Translations under genes and position numbers: made by a program | Assembly: GCF_014281125.1 (NCBI RefSeq) | Contig: NZ_JACOEA010000001.1 | Location: forward strand, 682,001 to 746,000 | From: Lawsonibacter celer | Lineage (GTDB): Bacteria; Bacillota; Clostridia; Oscillospirales; Oscillospiraceae | DNA: 64,000 nt | Direction: 5' to 3' | Part shown: positions 8,738-16,163 of the stretch, in pieces | Numbering within the stretch: the stretch's first letter is position 1 | How the letters are laid out: each line of letters starts with the position of its first letter | Notes under the pieces: model-generated | What the model was told of the DNA's origin: nothing | Seen by the model: the letters and a program-made list of their open reading frames with translations, nothing else | Databases searched by the model: none

Positions 8738-9243
8738 CATGCCTCTCCCAAATCCAGAGTGACAATCTCCAGGCCCTTCTTCATCGCGTAGGTCAGGGTA
8801 TACATCGTGCCCCCCAGCATCCCGTCATAGACGGCAATCATCATGGCGGAGCGATCCACCATATAGCGATTGCGCCGGAGCATGCACCCCTTGTCAAAAT
8901 GCCGCTGCACCATGGTCTCATAGTCGCAGCGCTCCACCAGGGTAAAATAACGCTCCCGGTCCCGCTCGGACCAGCGGGCCGCCTGCTCCTCGCAGGGAAT
9001 CACCGCTTCCAGCGTCACACCGGGCCGGTTTTCCCGCAGGGCCAGGACCGCTTCACAGAAATAGAAGTCCGCCCCTCTGGCCATGCCGCACATAAAATGC
9101 CTCATGCCCTTTTCATAGGCCTTCTCCACTTCCTGCGCCAGCCGCGCCTTCAACTCCAGGCATCGGGGATCGTCCTCATTGTTTCGCCAGGGCAGCTTCT
9201 CCGGCCGGTGGCCGGTAAAGCTGCAGGTGCGCTGTATCTCCAT
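8737..9243 (-). CDS. SLOG-family protein (DUF1273/YpsA-related)
   Basis: 168 residues from the ATG at 9243, preceded by GAGGG. The opening CSFTGHRPEKLPW, the central HFMCGMARGADFYFCEAVL and the later AVYDGMLGGTMYTLTYA match the Rossmann-like SLOG proteins of the YpsA type, which are thought to bind nucleotide-related ligands; B. subtilis YpsA affects cell division. The gene is monocistronic. A LexA-like box sits just upstream of its -35, so it may be induced by DNA damage (inference). Confidence 0.8.
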   Translation of the reverse strand: MEIQRTCSFTGHRPEKLPWRNNEDDPRCLELKARLAQEVEKAYEKGMRHFMCGMARGADFYFCEAVLALRENRPGVTLEAVIPCEEQAARWSERDRERYFTLVERCDYETMVQRHFDKGCMLRRNRYMVDRSAMMIAVYDGMLGGTMYTLTYAMKKGLEIVTLDLGEA

Positions 9244-9277
9244 GGGTAAATCCCTCACTTATTTTTTCTCTTCTGCT

Positions 9278-9326
9278 ATTCTAGTATATCCCTTTTCACA
9301 AGTCAACGATTATCGAACATTTGTTT
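9278..9326 (-). promoter_or_regulatory. Promoter of the SLOG gene with LexA-like box
   Basis: Minus-strand TTGACT (9301-9306), 17-base spacer, TAGAAT (9278-9283). GAACATTTGTTT (9315-9326, plus-strand reading) lies nine bases upstream of the -35 and is identical to the 12-mer on the dinB promoter. It fits the GAAC-N4-GTTY pattern of Gram-positive LexA sites. Confidence 0.65.
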
Positions 9327-9338
9327 TTTAAAATAGGG

Positions 9339-9367
9339 CTTGCAATTTTTCTCTAACCGAGTATAAT
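9339..9367 (+). promoter_or_regulatory. Promoter of the riboflavin riboswitch-ribU transcript
   Basis: TATAAT at 9362-9367 with TTGCAA at 9340-9345 (16-base spacer) directly precedes the FMN riboswitch. The -35 is a moderate match. Confidence 0.6.
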
Positions 9368-9392
9368 AGAAAGCGGAACAACTGAATGAAGA

Positions 9393-9530
9393 TGTCTTCA
9401 GGGCAGGGTGAAAATCCCGATCGGCGGTATAGTCCGCGACTTCCCTTTTGCAGGGAACTGACCCGGTGAAACTCCGGGACCGACAGTGACGCGCAGAACA
9501 GCGGGCGCGAAGTCTGGATGAAAGAAGATG
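9393..9530 (+). promoter_or_regulatory. FMN riboswitch (RFN element)
   Basis: All conserved blocks of the RFN aptamer are present in order: TCTTCAGGGCAGGGTGAAAA at 9395, then GATCGGCGGTATAGTCCGCGA, GGTGAAACTCC, GACCGACAGTGA, and the closing AGTCTGGATGAAAGAAGA near 9511-9528. The P1 stem pairs TCTTCA-side with GAAGA-side bases. Downstream (9529-9600) an inverted repeat GTGTTAAA/TTTAACAC and a CCTGAA/TTCAGG stem are likely parts of the expression platform. It controls the riboflavin importer ribU. Confidence 0.95.
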
Positions 9531-9624
9531 TGTTAAATCAATTTGCACGCTCCTTTTTTGAGTTTAACACCTGAAGGGCATTGAGCTTTCAGGGTGTTAC
9601 CATCAAAAAGAGGAGTTGTTTTTT

Positions 9625-10245
9625 ATGTCTGCGAAATCTGCCCGCATCAAAAAGCTGGCCGTCATGGCAATGCTGGTGGCCCTGTCCATTGTCCTGGTCT
9701 CCCTGGTTCACTTCCCGATTTTCGCGCCCGTGGCCTTCCTGGAGTATGACCCCGCGGATATTCCCATTCTCATCGGCACCTTTGCCTACGGCCCCCTTGC
9801 CGGCATCGTGCTGACGGTGGTGGCAAGCCTGATCCAGGGCCTCACAGTTAGCGCGCAAAGCGGTGTGATGGGGATTGCCATGCACATCTTCGCCACCTCC
9901 ACCCTGGTATTGGTGGCCGGTTTTATCTACAAATTCCATCACACCCGCCGGGGCGCTGTGCTTGCCCTGGTATGCGGCACCCTGGCCATGACCGGGGCCA
10001 TGCTGATGTTCAACCACTTCCTGACCCCCTACTTTATCACCCCGGATGTGGCTGACACCGCTGCCGTGGCCGCGAACCGGGCCTATGTGGATACCCTTCT
10101 CTTCCCCTTTATCGCCCCCTTTAACCTGATCAAGGCCGGCGTCAACTCCGTGGTTACCTTCCTGGTCTATAAGGTGGTCTCCAAATATCTGGTGCACGGG
10201 GACGCCTTCTCCGCCTCCCCCAAAAAGGCCAAGTCTGAAATCTGA
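9625..10245 (+). CDS. ribU: Riboflavin ECF transporter substrate-binding subunit RibU
   Basis: A 206-residue integral membrane S component with about six hydrophobic segments; the N-terminus AKSARIKKLAVMAMLVALSI carries the positive patch and helix typical of ECF S subunits, and FEYDPADIP-type residues (LEYDPADIPIL) mark the RibU group. It binds riboflavin and works with the shared EcfAAT module, not encoded here. The ATG at 9625 is used because GAGGAG lies at 9610-9615; the earlier TTG overlaps that site. The upstream FMN riboswitch supports the assignment, and a terminator follows. Confidence 0.93.
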   Translation: MSAKSARIKKLAVMAMLVALSIVLVSLVHFPIFAPVAFLEYDPADIPILIGTFAYGPLAGIVLTVVASLIQGLTVSAQSGVMGIAMHIFATSTLVLVAGFIYKFHHTRRGAVLALVCGTLAMTGAMLMFNHFLTPYFITPDVADTAAVAANRAYVDTLLFPFIAPFNLIKAGVNSVVTFLVYKVVSKYLVHGDAFSASPKKAKSEI

Positions 10246-10253
10246 GCCTCCCC

Positions 10254-10290
10254 CATCTCCCGACAGGCTTCTGCCGGGAGATGTTTTTTC
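10254..10290 (+). terminator. Rho-independent terminator of ribU
   Basis: CATCTCCCG (10254-10262) pairs with CGGGAGATG (10275-10283), followed by six Ts. Confidence 0.88.
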
Positions 10291-10348
10291 TTGACAATAT
10301 CGTGGCTCGATATTATAATTGTGCCATGCAATATCGAAGCACGATATT
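10291..10348 (+). promoter_or_regulatory. Consensus promoter with two PadR operators
   Basis: TTGACA (10291-10296), 17-base spacer, TATAAT (10314-10319): a perfect sigma-A consensus. The spacer itself is the palindrome ATATCG-TGGCT-CGATAT (10297-10313), and a second palindrome AATATCG-AAGCA-CGATATT follows at 10330-10348. The two are inverted near-copies of each other, as expected for PadR autorepression. Confidence 0.85.
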
Positions 10349-10361
10349 AAGGGGTGAGGTT

Positions 10362-10700
10362 ATGGGACGCAAAATGCTGGAAACCCTGACCGAGTCCATG
10401 CTCTATGTGCTCATGGCCCTGCTGCGGGAGGAGCGCTGCGGCACAGAGATCGCGGACTTTGTCAGTGCCAAAACCGGCGGCCGGGTGCGGCTGGGGCCGG
10501 GGACCCTGTACACCATTCTGGCCAAATTTCAGGAGGAGGCCCTGATTCAGGAGACCGCTGTGGAGGGCCGCAGGCGCACCTATGCCCTGACCCAGGCGGG
10601 CCGGGCACGATACTGGGACGAGGTGGCGCGGCTGCGCGCCTGCATCGCGGATGCGGAGGAGGAGGAGCGGCTATGGAAACCGGTGCCGTGCGCAGACTGA
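10362..10700 (+). CDS. PadR-family transcriptional regulator
   Basis: 112 residues with a PadR winged helix: ETLTESMLYVLMALLREERCGTEI, GPGTLYTILAKFQEEALI and the wing EGRRRTYALTQAGR. The ATG at 10362 follows GGGGTGAGG and lies downstream of two palindromic operators. It overlaps the DUF2812 gene by 28 bases, the classic PadR-DUF2812 pairing in Firmicutes. It most likely represses its own strong promoter and is relieved by an unknown signal, often a drug or stress in this family. Confidence 0.92.
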   Translation: MGRKMLETLTESMLYVLMALLREERCGTEIADFVSAKTGGRVRLGPGTLYTILAKFQEEALIQETAVEGRRRTYALTQAGRARYWDEVARLRACIADAEEEERLWKPVPCAD

Positions 10701-11866
10701 GCTTCATTGACCCGGTGGACCTGGACCACTTTGAGGGCTATCTGGACCATATGGCCCGGAAGGGGCTGTTTTTCCACCGCTTCGGCCCCACGTTCACCAC
10801 CTTCCGCCGGGGGACTCCGGCGCCCATGCGCTACCGGCTGGAGCCCTATGGCAACCTGTGGCGCCGGGAGAGTCAGAATTACTGCCGGGAGCTGGGTTGG
10901 ACCAGCCTGGGGCGGGTGGGCAAATATTTTGAGCTCTACTGCAATCCGGACCCCACGGCTCCGGAGTTACACACCGATCCGGTGGTGCGGGCCTACAGCC
11001 TGGATGCGACCGCCCGCATTCTCAAGCGCTATTGCGCGGTGCTGCTGATTCTTACCCTGGTATTCCTGGCCGTTGTGCTGCTCCCCTATCTGTTTTTCCA
11101 TTGGCCGGTGCTCACGCTGGTGGAGAGCCCTCTGGCCGGGAACCTGCTCCCCGCGATTATGGAGCTCATCTCTCTGAGCCTGTCCATCCGGGCCTACGCC
11201 GCCTTTTTCCGGTTTTGCAGGCGGCTGCGCAGGGGCAAGGAGCCCCATCCCGAGGGCAGCTGGCGGCGCTCTGCCCGGCTGTATCTGGGGATCCTGCTCA
11301 CCTCCGTCGCCCTGACCGCAGTCTGTATCGTCCAGCTCTGGGCGTTTGTGGCCCTGCCCTGGGAGGGGGAGATCGCGGGGCAGGAGCGGCCCTTTCCTCT
11401 GCTCTCCCTGGCGGAGCTGGAGCAGAGCGACACCCTGGAAGTCAGGCCCTCCCTGGATTTTCTCGGGGACGGCCTGGACCGGGACAATTATGTGCGTTTC
11501 TCCTGGTCTCCCTTGGCCCCGGAGCAGTATGAGACGGACCAGCATATGGCCCTGCCGGGTTCTGACAAGACCGTCTCCCTCTCCATGCGGTGGTACCGCC
11601 TCTCCCTCCCTTTCCTGGCCTCCCCGCTCCTGGAGGAGCTGGTGTACAGGTATACCGAATACAACTATTTTCCCGGTGAGTACACGGTCTCGGAGGCCGC
11701 CCTCCCTGGCTTTGACCGGGCGGTACTGGCTGTAGACAATGACTTCCCCGGGCAGAGGCTCTTCCTCCGTCGGGGAGGCACGGTGGCCTATCTGAGCTAC
11801 TCCGGAGAGGCGGATCTGCTGGCGCGCCCCGAACTTTTAGAACATTTGTTTGACTTCCAGGATTAA
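10673..11866 (+). CDS. DUF2812 membrane protein
   Basis: 397 residues. The N-terminal 110 residues (SFIDPVDLDHFEGYLDHMARKGLFF) form a DUF2812 domain, followed by two to three transmembrane segments near 123-145, 155-175 and 205-228, and a C-terminal exported or cytoplasmic region of about 160 residues. The ATG at 10673 follows GGAGGAGGAGCGG inside padR. DUF2812 proteins are regularly cotranscribed with PadR repressors; their biochemical role is unknown, probably membrane stress or drug response. Confidence 0.85.
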   Translation: METGAVRRLSFIDPVDLDHFEGYLDHMARKGLFFHRFGPTFTTFRRGTPAPMRYRLEPYGNLWRRESQNYCRELGWTSLGRVGKYFELYCNPDPTAPELHTDPVVRAYSLDATARILKRYCAVLLILTLVFLAVVLLPYLFFHWPVLTLVESPLAGNLLPAIMELISLSLSIRAYAAFFRFCRRLRRGKEPHPEGSWRRSARLYLGILLTSVALTAVCIVQLWAFVALPWEGEIAGQERPFPLLSLAELEQSDTLEVRPSLDFLGDGLDRDNYVRFSWSPLAPEQYETDQHMALPGSDKTVSLSMRWYRLSLPFLASPLLEELVYRYTEYNYFPGEYTVSEAALPGFDRAVLAVDNDFPGQRLFLRRGGTVAYLSYSGEADLLARPELLEHLFDFQD

Positions 11867-11878
11867 ATAGGGTATACT
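11840..11878 (+). promoter_or_regulatory. dinB promoter with LexA-like SOS box
   Basis: TTGACT (11850-11855), 17-base spacer, TATACT (11873-11878). GAACATTTGTTT (11840-11851) overlaps the first bases of the -35, the usual geometry for LexA repression. The promoter partly lies in the 3' end of the DUF2812 gene. Confidence 0.75.
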
Positions 11879-11899
11879 GAAGCAAAAGGGGGAACGGCC

Positions 11900-13129
11900 A
11901 TGGAGCGGGTTATTTTTCACTGTGATCTGAACAGCTTTTACGCCTCGGTGGAGCTGCTCTCCCACCCGGAGCTGCTTGCCCAGCCGGTGGCGGTGTGCGG
12001 AGATCCGGAGAGCCGTCACGGCATCATCCTGGCTAAAAATGAGAGCGCCAAGGCCTTTGGCGTCAAGACCGCCGAGACAATCTGGCAGGCCCGGAAAAAA
12101 TGTCCCCGCCTGGTGCTTCTCCCCGCCCATCACGACCAATACCGCCTCTATTCTCAAAAGGTCAACGCCATTTATGAGCGCTTCACCGATCTGGTGGAGC
12201 CCTTCTCCATCGACGAGAGCTGGCTGGATATGACCGGTACGCTCCATCTGTTCGGGAGCGACCCGGAGGCGGTTGCCGACCAGGTGCGCCGCGCCGTCCG
12301 GGAGGAGCTGGGCCTCACGGTGTCAGTAGGGGTGTCCTTCAACAAGGTCTTTGCCAAGATGGGCAGCGACTATAAAAAGCCGGACGCCACCACGGTCATC
12401 ACCCGGGAAAACTACCGGGAGCTGCTCTGGCCCCTTCCGGTGACCGACCTGCTCTTTGTGGGGCAGGCGGCGCGGCGCGCCCTGGCGGAATACGGCATGC
12501 GCACCATCGGGGAGCTGGCCGCCTTTGACCGGGAGACTCTGGGCCGGCTGCTGGGCAAACAGGGGTATACCCTTCACGACTACGCCTCCGGCACCGAGTG
12601 CAGTCCGGTCATCCCCGCCCGGGATCTGCCGGGCCCCAAGTCCGTGGGCAACGGCTTTACCTTTCCCCGCAACCTGACCGGGTGGGAGGAGCTCCAGGCC
12701 GGGACCGCGGCCCTGGCCGATGAGGTGGCCGCCCGCCTGCGGCGGCACCGCCTCAAGTGCACCACAGTGCAGGTGACCATTCGGGACCCGAATTTTCGGG
12801 ATATCTGCCGCCAGAAGCGGCTGGACGCCCCCACCCATGTCTCCCGGGACATCGCCGGGGCGTCCATGGGGCTCATCCGTGCCTCCTGGAGAGAGGGTGC
12901 GCCGGTGCGCGCCCTCACCATCACTGGGCAGAACCTGGTGGCGGAGGACCAGGCCGCCGAGCAGCTGGACCTCTTTGCCGCCGGGGCGGCCCCCCGGCGG
13001 GACAAGCTGGAGAAGCTGGAGCGCGCCATGGACGGTATCCGGGGGAAATTCGGCAGAGACGCCATCTCCATCGCCTCCACGGTGGAGGCCGCCGGGTCAG
13101 AGGAATCAAACGGGAGAGGGACGCCATAG
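11900..13129 (+). CDS. dinB: DNA polymerase IV, Y-family translesion polymerase
   Basis: 409 residues. Catalytic carboxylates are visible in FHCDLNSFYASVE (Asp9) and FSIDESWLDMTG (Asp-Glu pair near residue 104), followed by the palm, thumb HhH region and little-finger domain ending near 345. The C-terminus LDLFAAGA resembles a beta-clamp-binding QLxLF peptide (EQLDLF). It copies past lesions with low fidelity. Start ATG follows GGGGGAAC. The SOS-like box on its promoter predicts DNA-damage induction. The final codons and stop are encoded inside the terminator stem. Confidence 0.95.
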   Translation: MERVIFHCDLNSFYASVELLSHPELLAQPVAVCGDPESRHGIILAKNESAKAFGVKTAETIWQARKKCPRLVLLPAHHDQYRLYSQKVNAIYERFTDLVEPFSIDESWLDMTGTLHLFGSDPEAVADQVRRAVREELGLTVSVGVSFNKVFAKMGSDYKKPDATTVITRENYRELLWPLPVTDLLFVGQAARRALAEYGMRTIGELAAFDRETLGRLLGKQGYTLHDYASGTECSPVIPARDLPGPKSVGNGFTFPRNLTGWEELQAGTAALADEVAARLRRHRLKCTTVQVTIRDPNFRDICRQKRLDAPTHVSRDIAGASMGLIRASWREGAPVRALTITGQNLVAEDQAAEQLDLFAAGAAPRRDKLEKLERAMDGIRGKFGRDAISIASTVEAAGSEESNGRGTP

Positions 13130-13146
13130 CGTCCCTCTCCCGTTTT
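13111..13146. terminator. Terminator overlapping the dinB stop; bidirectional with argF
   Basis: A 14-bp stem (13111-13124 with 13129-13142) with the dinB TAG at its loop edge, followed by TTTTC on the plus strand and TTTG on the minus strand. It serves convergent dinB and argF. Confidence 0.85.
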
Positions 13147-13169
13147 CAGAATCCGGATCGGAAGGCTCC

Positions 13170-14093
13170 TCAGGCCCTGTCCTCCCCCATGAGCAGGTAC
13201 ATGACCGCCTTCTGGGCGTGGAGGCGGTTCTCCGCCTCGTCGAAGATCTCGCCGGCGTGGGCCTCGAACACCTCGGCGGTGATCTCCTCCCCCCGGTGGG
13301 CGGGCAGGCAGTGCTGCACCATGCAGCCGGGGTGGGCCAGCGCCATGAGGGCGTCGTTCACCTGATAGCCCGCAAAGGCCTTCTCCCGCAGGGCCTTCTC
13401 CCCCTCCTGTCCCATGGATGCCCACACGTCGGTAAAGATCACGTCCGCGTCCACGGCGGCCTCCTGGGGCGTGCGCACCAGGGAAAATTTGGGCCCACTG
13501 ACGGTCTTGGCAAAGTCCAGCACCTTCAGGTCCGGGTCGTACCCCTCGGGACAGGCCACGGACACATCCATGCCGCACTTCAGGCCGCCCACGATCAGGG
13601 AGTTGGCCATGTTGTTGCCGTCCCCGATGAAGCACAGCTTCAGCCCCTCCAGACGGGTCTTGTGCTCCCGAACGGTCATCAGGTCGGCCAGCACCTGGCA
13701 GGGGTGGGCAAAGTCGGTCAGGCCGTTGATGACCGGGATGGATGCGTACTTGGCCAGGGTCTCCACCTCCTCCTGGCCGAAGGTGCGGATCATGATGCCG
13801 TCACAGTAGCGGGAGAGCACCCGGGCGGTGTCCTCAATGGGCTCGCCCCGGCCGATCTGGCTCTCCTTGCCGGAGAGAAAGAGAGCGTGGCCCCCCAGCT
13901 GGTACATGCCCGTCTCAAAGGAGACGCGGGTGCGAGTAGAGTTCTTTTCAAAAATCATGGCCAGAGTCTTGCCCGCCAGGTAGTTGTGGGTCAGGCCGTG
14001 CTTCTGGTTGTACTTCATCTGGTCGGCCACATTGAGAATCTTGGTAATGTCCTCCTTGGAAAGGTCCAGCAGCTTGAGCAGGTCTTTTTTCAT
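13170..14093 (-). CDS. argF: Ornithine carbamoyltransferase
   Basis: 307 residues; transfers the carbamoyl group to ornithine to form citrulline in the cytoplasm. The carbamoyl phosphate motif STRTR lies near residue 52, HPCQVLADL near 126 and the ornithine-binding HCLPAHRGEE near 263. It is the last gene of the arginine operon, 12 bases after argD, with GGAGGATG upstream of its ATG. Confidence 0.96.
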   Translation of the reverse strand: MKKDLLKLLDLSKEDITKILNVADQMKYNQKHGLTHNYLAGKTLAMIFEKNSTRTRVSFETGMYQLGGHALFLSGKESQIGRGEPIEDTARVLSRYCDGIMIRTFGQEEVETLAKYASIPVINGLTDFAHPCQVLADLMTVREHKTRLEGLKLCFIGDGNNMANSLIVGGLKCGMDVSVACPEGYDPDLKVLDFAKTVSGPKFSLVRTPQEAAVDADVIFTDVWASMGQEGEKALREKAFAGYQVNDALMALAHPGCMVQHCLPAHRGEEITAEVFEAHAGEIFDEAENRLHAQKAVMYLLMGEDRA

Positions 14094-14105
14094 CTTGCAT
14101 CCTCC

Positions 14106-15284
14106 TTATGCCAGGGTGTGCCGCAGAATGGCAAGCCCTTTGTCGATCTCTTCCCGAGTGATGGTCAACGGGGGCAGCAGCCGCAGAGCCGGGCCCGCGG
14201 TGAGCACCAGCAGGCCGTTTTCAACGAGCTTGGCCGCCAGGGTTTTGTTGGTATAGCCTTCCCGGACCTCTACGCCGATCATCATGCCCAGCCCCCGGGT
14301 GCCGCCCAGGCAGGGCAGGTCCATGGACTCAATGGACTGGCGGATGTACGCGCCCTTTTCGCCCACCTGGGCCAGGGTTCCCTCGTCCAGAATGTCCAGC
14401 ACCGCCAGGGCGGCGGCGGCGCACACCGGGTTGCCCCCGAAGGTGGTGGCGTGGGTGCCCGGGGTGAGCACGTCCCGGCACTTCTCGTTAGCCATCACGC
14501 CGCTCATGGGCAGACCCCCGGCGATGCCCTTGGCGAAGGACACCGCGTCCGGGATGATGCCATACTGCTGGAAGGCGAACAGGCTGCCTGTGCGGCCCAC
14601 GCCGGTCTGCACCTCGTCCACCAGCAGCAGCCAGTCCCGCTCGGCGCACAGCACCGCCAGATCGTGGATAAATTCCTTCTCCATGGGCAGCACGCCGCCC
14701 TCCCCCTGGACCAGCTCCAGCATCACAGCGCACACGTCATGGCCCGCCACGTCCTGGACGCTGTCCATGCTCCCGGCCTCGGTATAGCGGAAGCCGTCGG
14801 TAAAGGGGAAAAAGTAGTTGTGAAACACATCCTGTCCGGTGGCGGCCAGGGTGGTGATGGTGCGGCCGTGGAAGGAATTGCGCAGGGTGATAATGGTCCC
14901 CCGGCCTTTGCCGTACTTGTCAAAGGAGTACTTCCGGGCCAGCTTGATCATACCCTCGTTGGCCTCGCCCCCGCCGTTGGCAAAAAACACATTGGACATA
15001 CCGGATCGGGTACACAGCTGCTGGGCCAGCTGGATATAGGGCTGGGAGTAGAACAGGTTGGAGATGTGGCCCAGCTTGGCGGCCTGCTCCACAATGGCGG
15101 CCTGCCATTTGGGATTGCAATAGCCCACTGAACACACGCCGATGCCGGAGGAGAAGTCGATGTATTCCTTCCCCGCCAGATCGTACAGGGTGGCCCCGCT
15201 GCCATGGTCGATATCCACGTCGAACCGGCCATAGGTCTGCATGACATACTGCCGGTCCAGATCCTTGAGCGTCTTATGATCCAT
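14106..15284 (-). CDS. argD: Acetylornithine aminotransferase
   Basis: 392 residues, class III PLP-dependent aminotransferase that converts N-acetylglutamate semialdehyde to N-acetylornithine. The PLP lysine is in SFAKGIAGGLPMS (about residue 250), with the preceding acidic LLLVDEVQTGVGRTG and the cofactor-phosphate loop NGGGEANEG. GGAGGCGG precedes the ATG. It sits between argB and argF in the operon, and the short spacings imply cotranscription. Confidence 0.95.
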   Translation of the reverse strand: MDHKTLKDLDRQYVMQTYGRFDVDIDHGSGATLYDLAGKEYIDFSSGIGVCSVGYCNPKWQAAIVEQAAKLGHISNLFYSQPYIQLAQQLCTRSGMSNVFFANGGGEANEGMIKLARKYSFDKYGKGRGTIITLRNSFHGRTITTLAATGQDVFHNYFFPFTDGFRYTEAGSMDSVQDVAGHDVCAVMLELVQGEGGVLPMEKEFIHDLAVLCAERDWLLLVDEVQTGVGRTGSLFAFQQYGIIPDAVSFAKGIAGGLPMSGVMANEKCRDVLTPGTHATTFGGNPVCAAAALAVLDILDEGTLAQVGEKGAYIRQSIESMDLPCLGGTRGLGMMIGVEVREGYTNKTLAAKLVENGLLVLTAGPALRLLPPLTITREEIDKGLAILRHTLA

Positions 15285-15296
15285 GTCGCCGCCTCC

Positions 15297-16151
15297 TTAT
15301 TTCAGCATGGTGCCGATGCCCTCGTCGGAGAGCAGCTCGATCAAAATGGAATGGGGGATGCGCCCGTCCAGGATGATGGTGTTCTCCACCCCGGAGCGCA
15401 CCGCCTCCACGCAGCAGTCCACCTTTGGGATCATGCCCCCCTTGATGACCCCGTCGTGGATCAGTCCAGGCACCTGGGAGAGCTCCACCACCGGCAGAAG
15501 GGTATTTTCGTCCTTGGGGTCCCGGAGCAGGCCGCGCACGTCGGTGAGCAGGATGAGCTTCTCCGCGTGGAGGGCCACCGCCAGCTTAGCTGCGGCGGTG
15601 TCCGCATTGATGTTGTAGGCCGTCTCCGCGTCCACCCCCTGGGCCACGGTGGACACCACGGGAATATAGCCGTTCTCCAGCGCGTCTTCCACCACCTGGG
15701 GCTCCACATGGGTGATCTCCCCCACCAGGCCGTACTTCTCGTCCAGCGCTTTGGCCTGGAAGAGCCCAGCGTCCATGCCGCACAGGCCCAGGGCCTTGCC
15801 CCCCATACGGTTGAGGGTGGACACCAAGTTCTTGTTCACCTTGCCGCAGAGCACCTGCTGCACCACGTCCATGGTCTCCCCGTCCGTGTAGCGCAGTCCG
15901 TCCACAAATCGGGATTCCTTGCCGATCTTCCCCAGCATATCGGTGATCTCTGGCCCGCCGCCGTGGACCACCACCACCCGGATTCCCACCAGGTGGAGCA
16001 GGATGATGTCTGAAATGACCGCGTGGCGCAGCTCCTCCGAAATCATGGCGTTTCCACCGTATTTCACCACCACGGTCTTGCCGTAGTACTTTTGAATATA
16101 GGGCAGGGCCTCGGCCAGGACCTGCGCCCGCTCCACATGGGAATAGGACAT
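15297..16151 (-). CDS. argB: Acetylglutamate kinase
   Basis: 284 residues from the ATG at 16151, which has AAGAGGTG upstream; a GTG three codons earlier is part of that site. It phosphorylates N-acetylglutamate. VVKYGGNAM and VVVHGGGPEI are the nucleotide and substrate loops, NADTAAAKLA the central acidic motif. The N-terminal helix (SHVERAQVLAEALPYIQKYYGKT) is of the type found in hexameric, arginine-inhibited enzymes, so feedback inhibition is likely (family knowledge). Confidence 0.95.
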   Translation of the reverse strand: MSYSHVERAQVLAEALPYIQKYYGKTVVVKYGGNAMISEELRHAVISDIILLHLVGIRVVVVHGGGPEITDMLGKIGKESRFVDGLRYTDGETMDVVQQVLCGKVNKNLVSTLNRMGGKALGLCGMDAGLFQAKALDEKYGLVGEITHVEPQVVEDALENGYIPVVSTVAQGVDAETAYNINADTAAAKLAVALHAEKLILLTDVRGLLRDPKDENTLLPVVELSQVPGLIHDGVIKGGMIPKVDCCVEAVRSGVENTIILDGRIPHSILIELLSDEGIGTMLK

Positions 16152-16163
16152 GTTCAGCACCTC

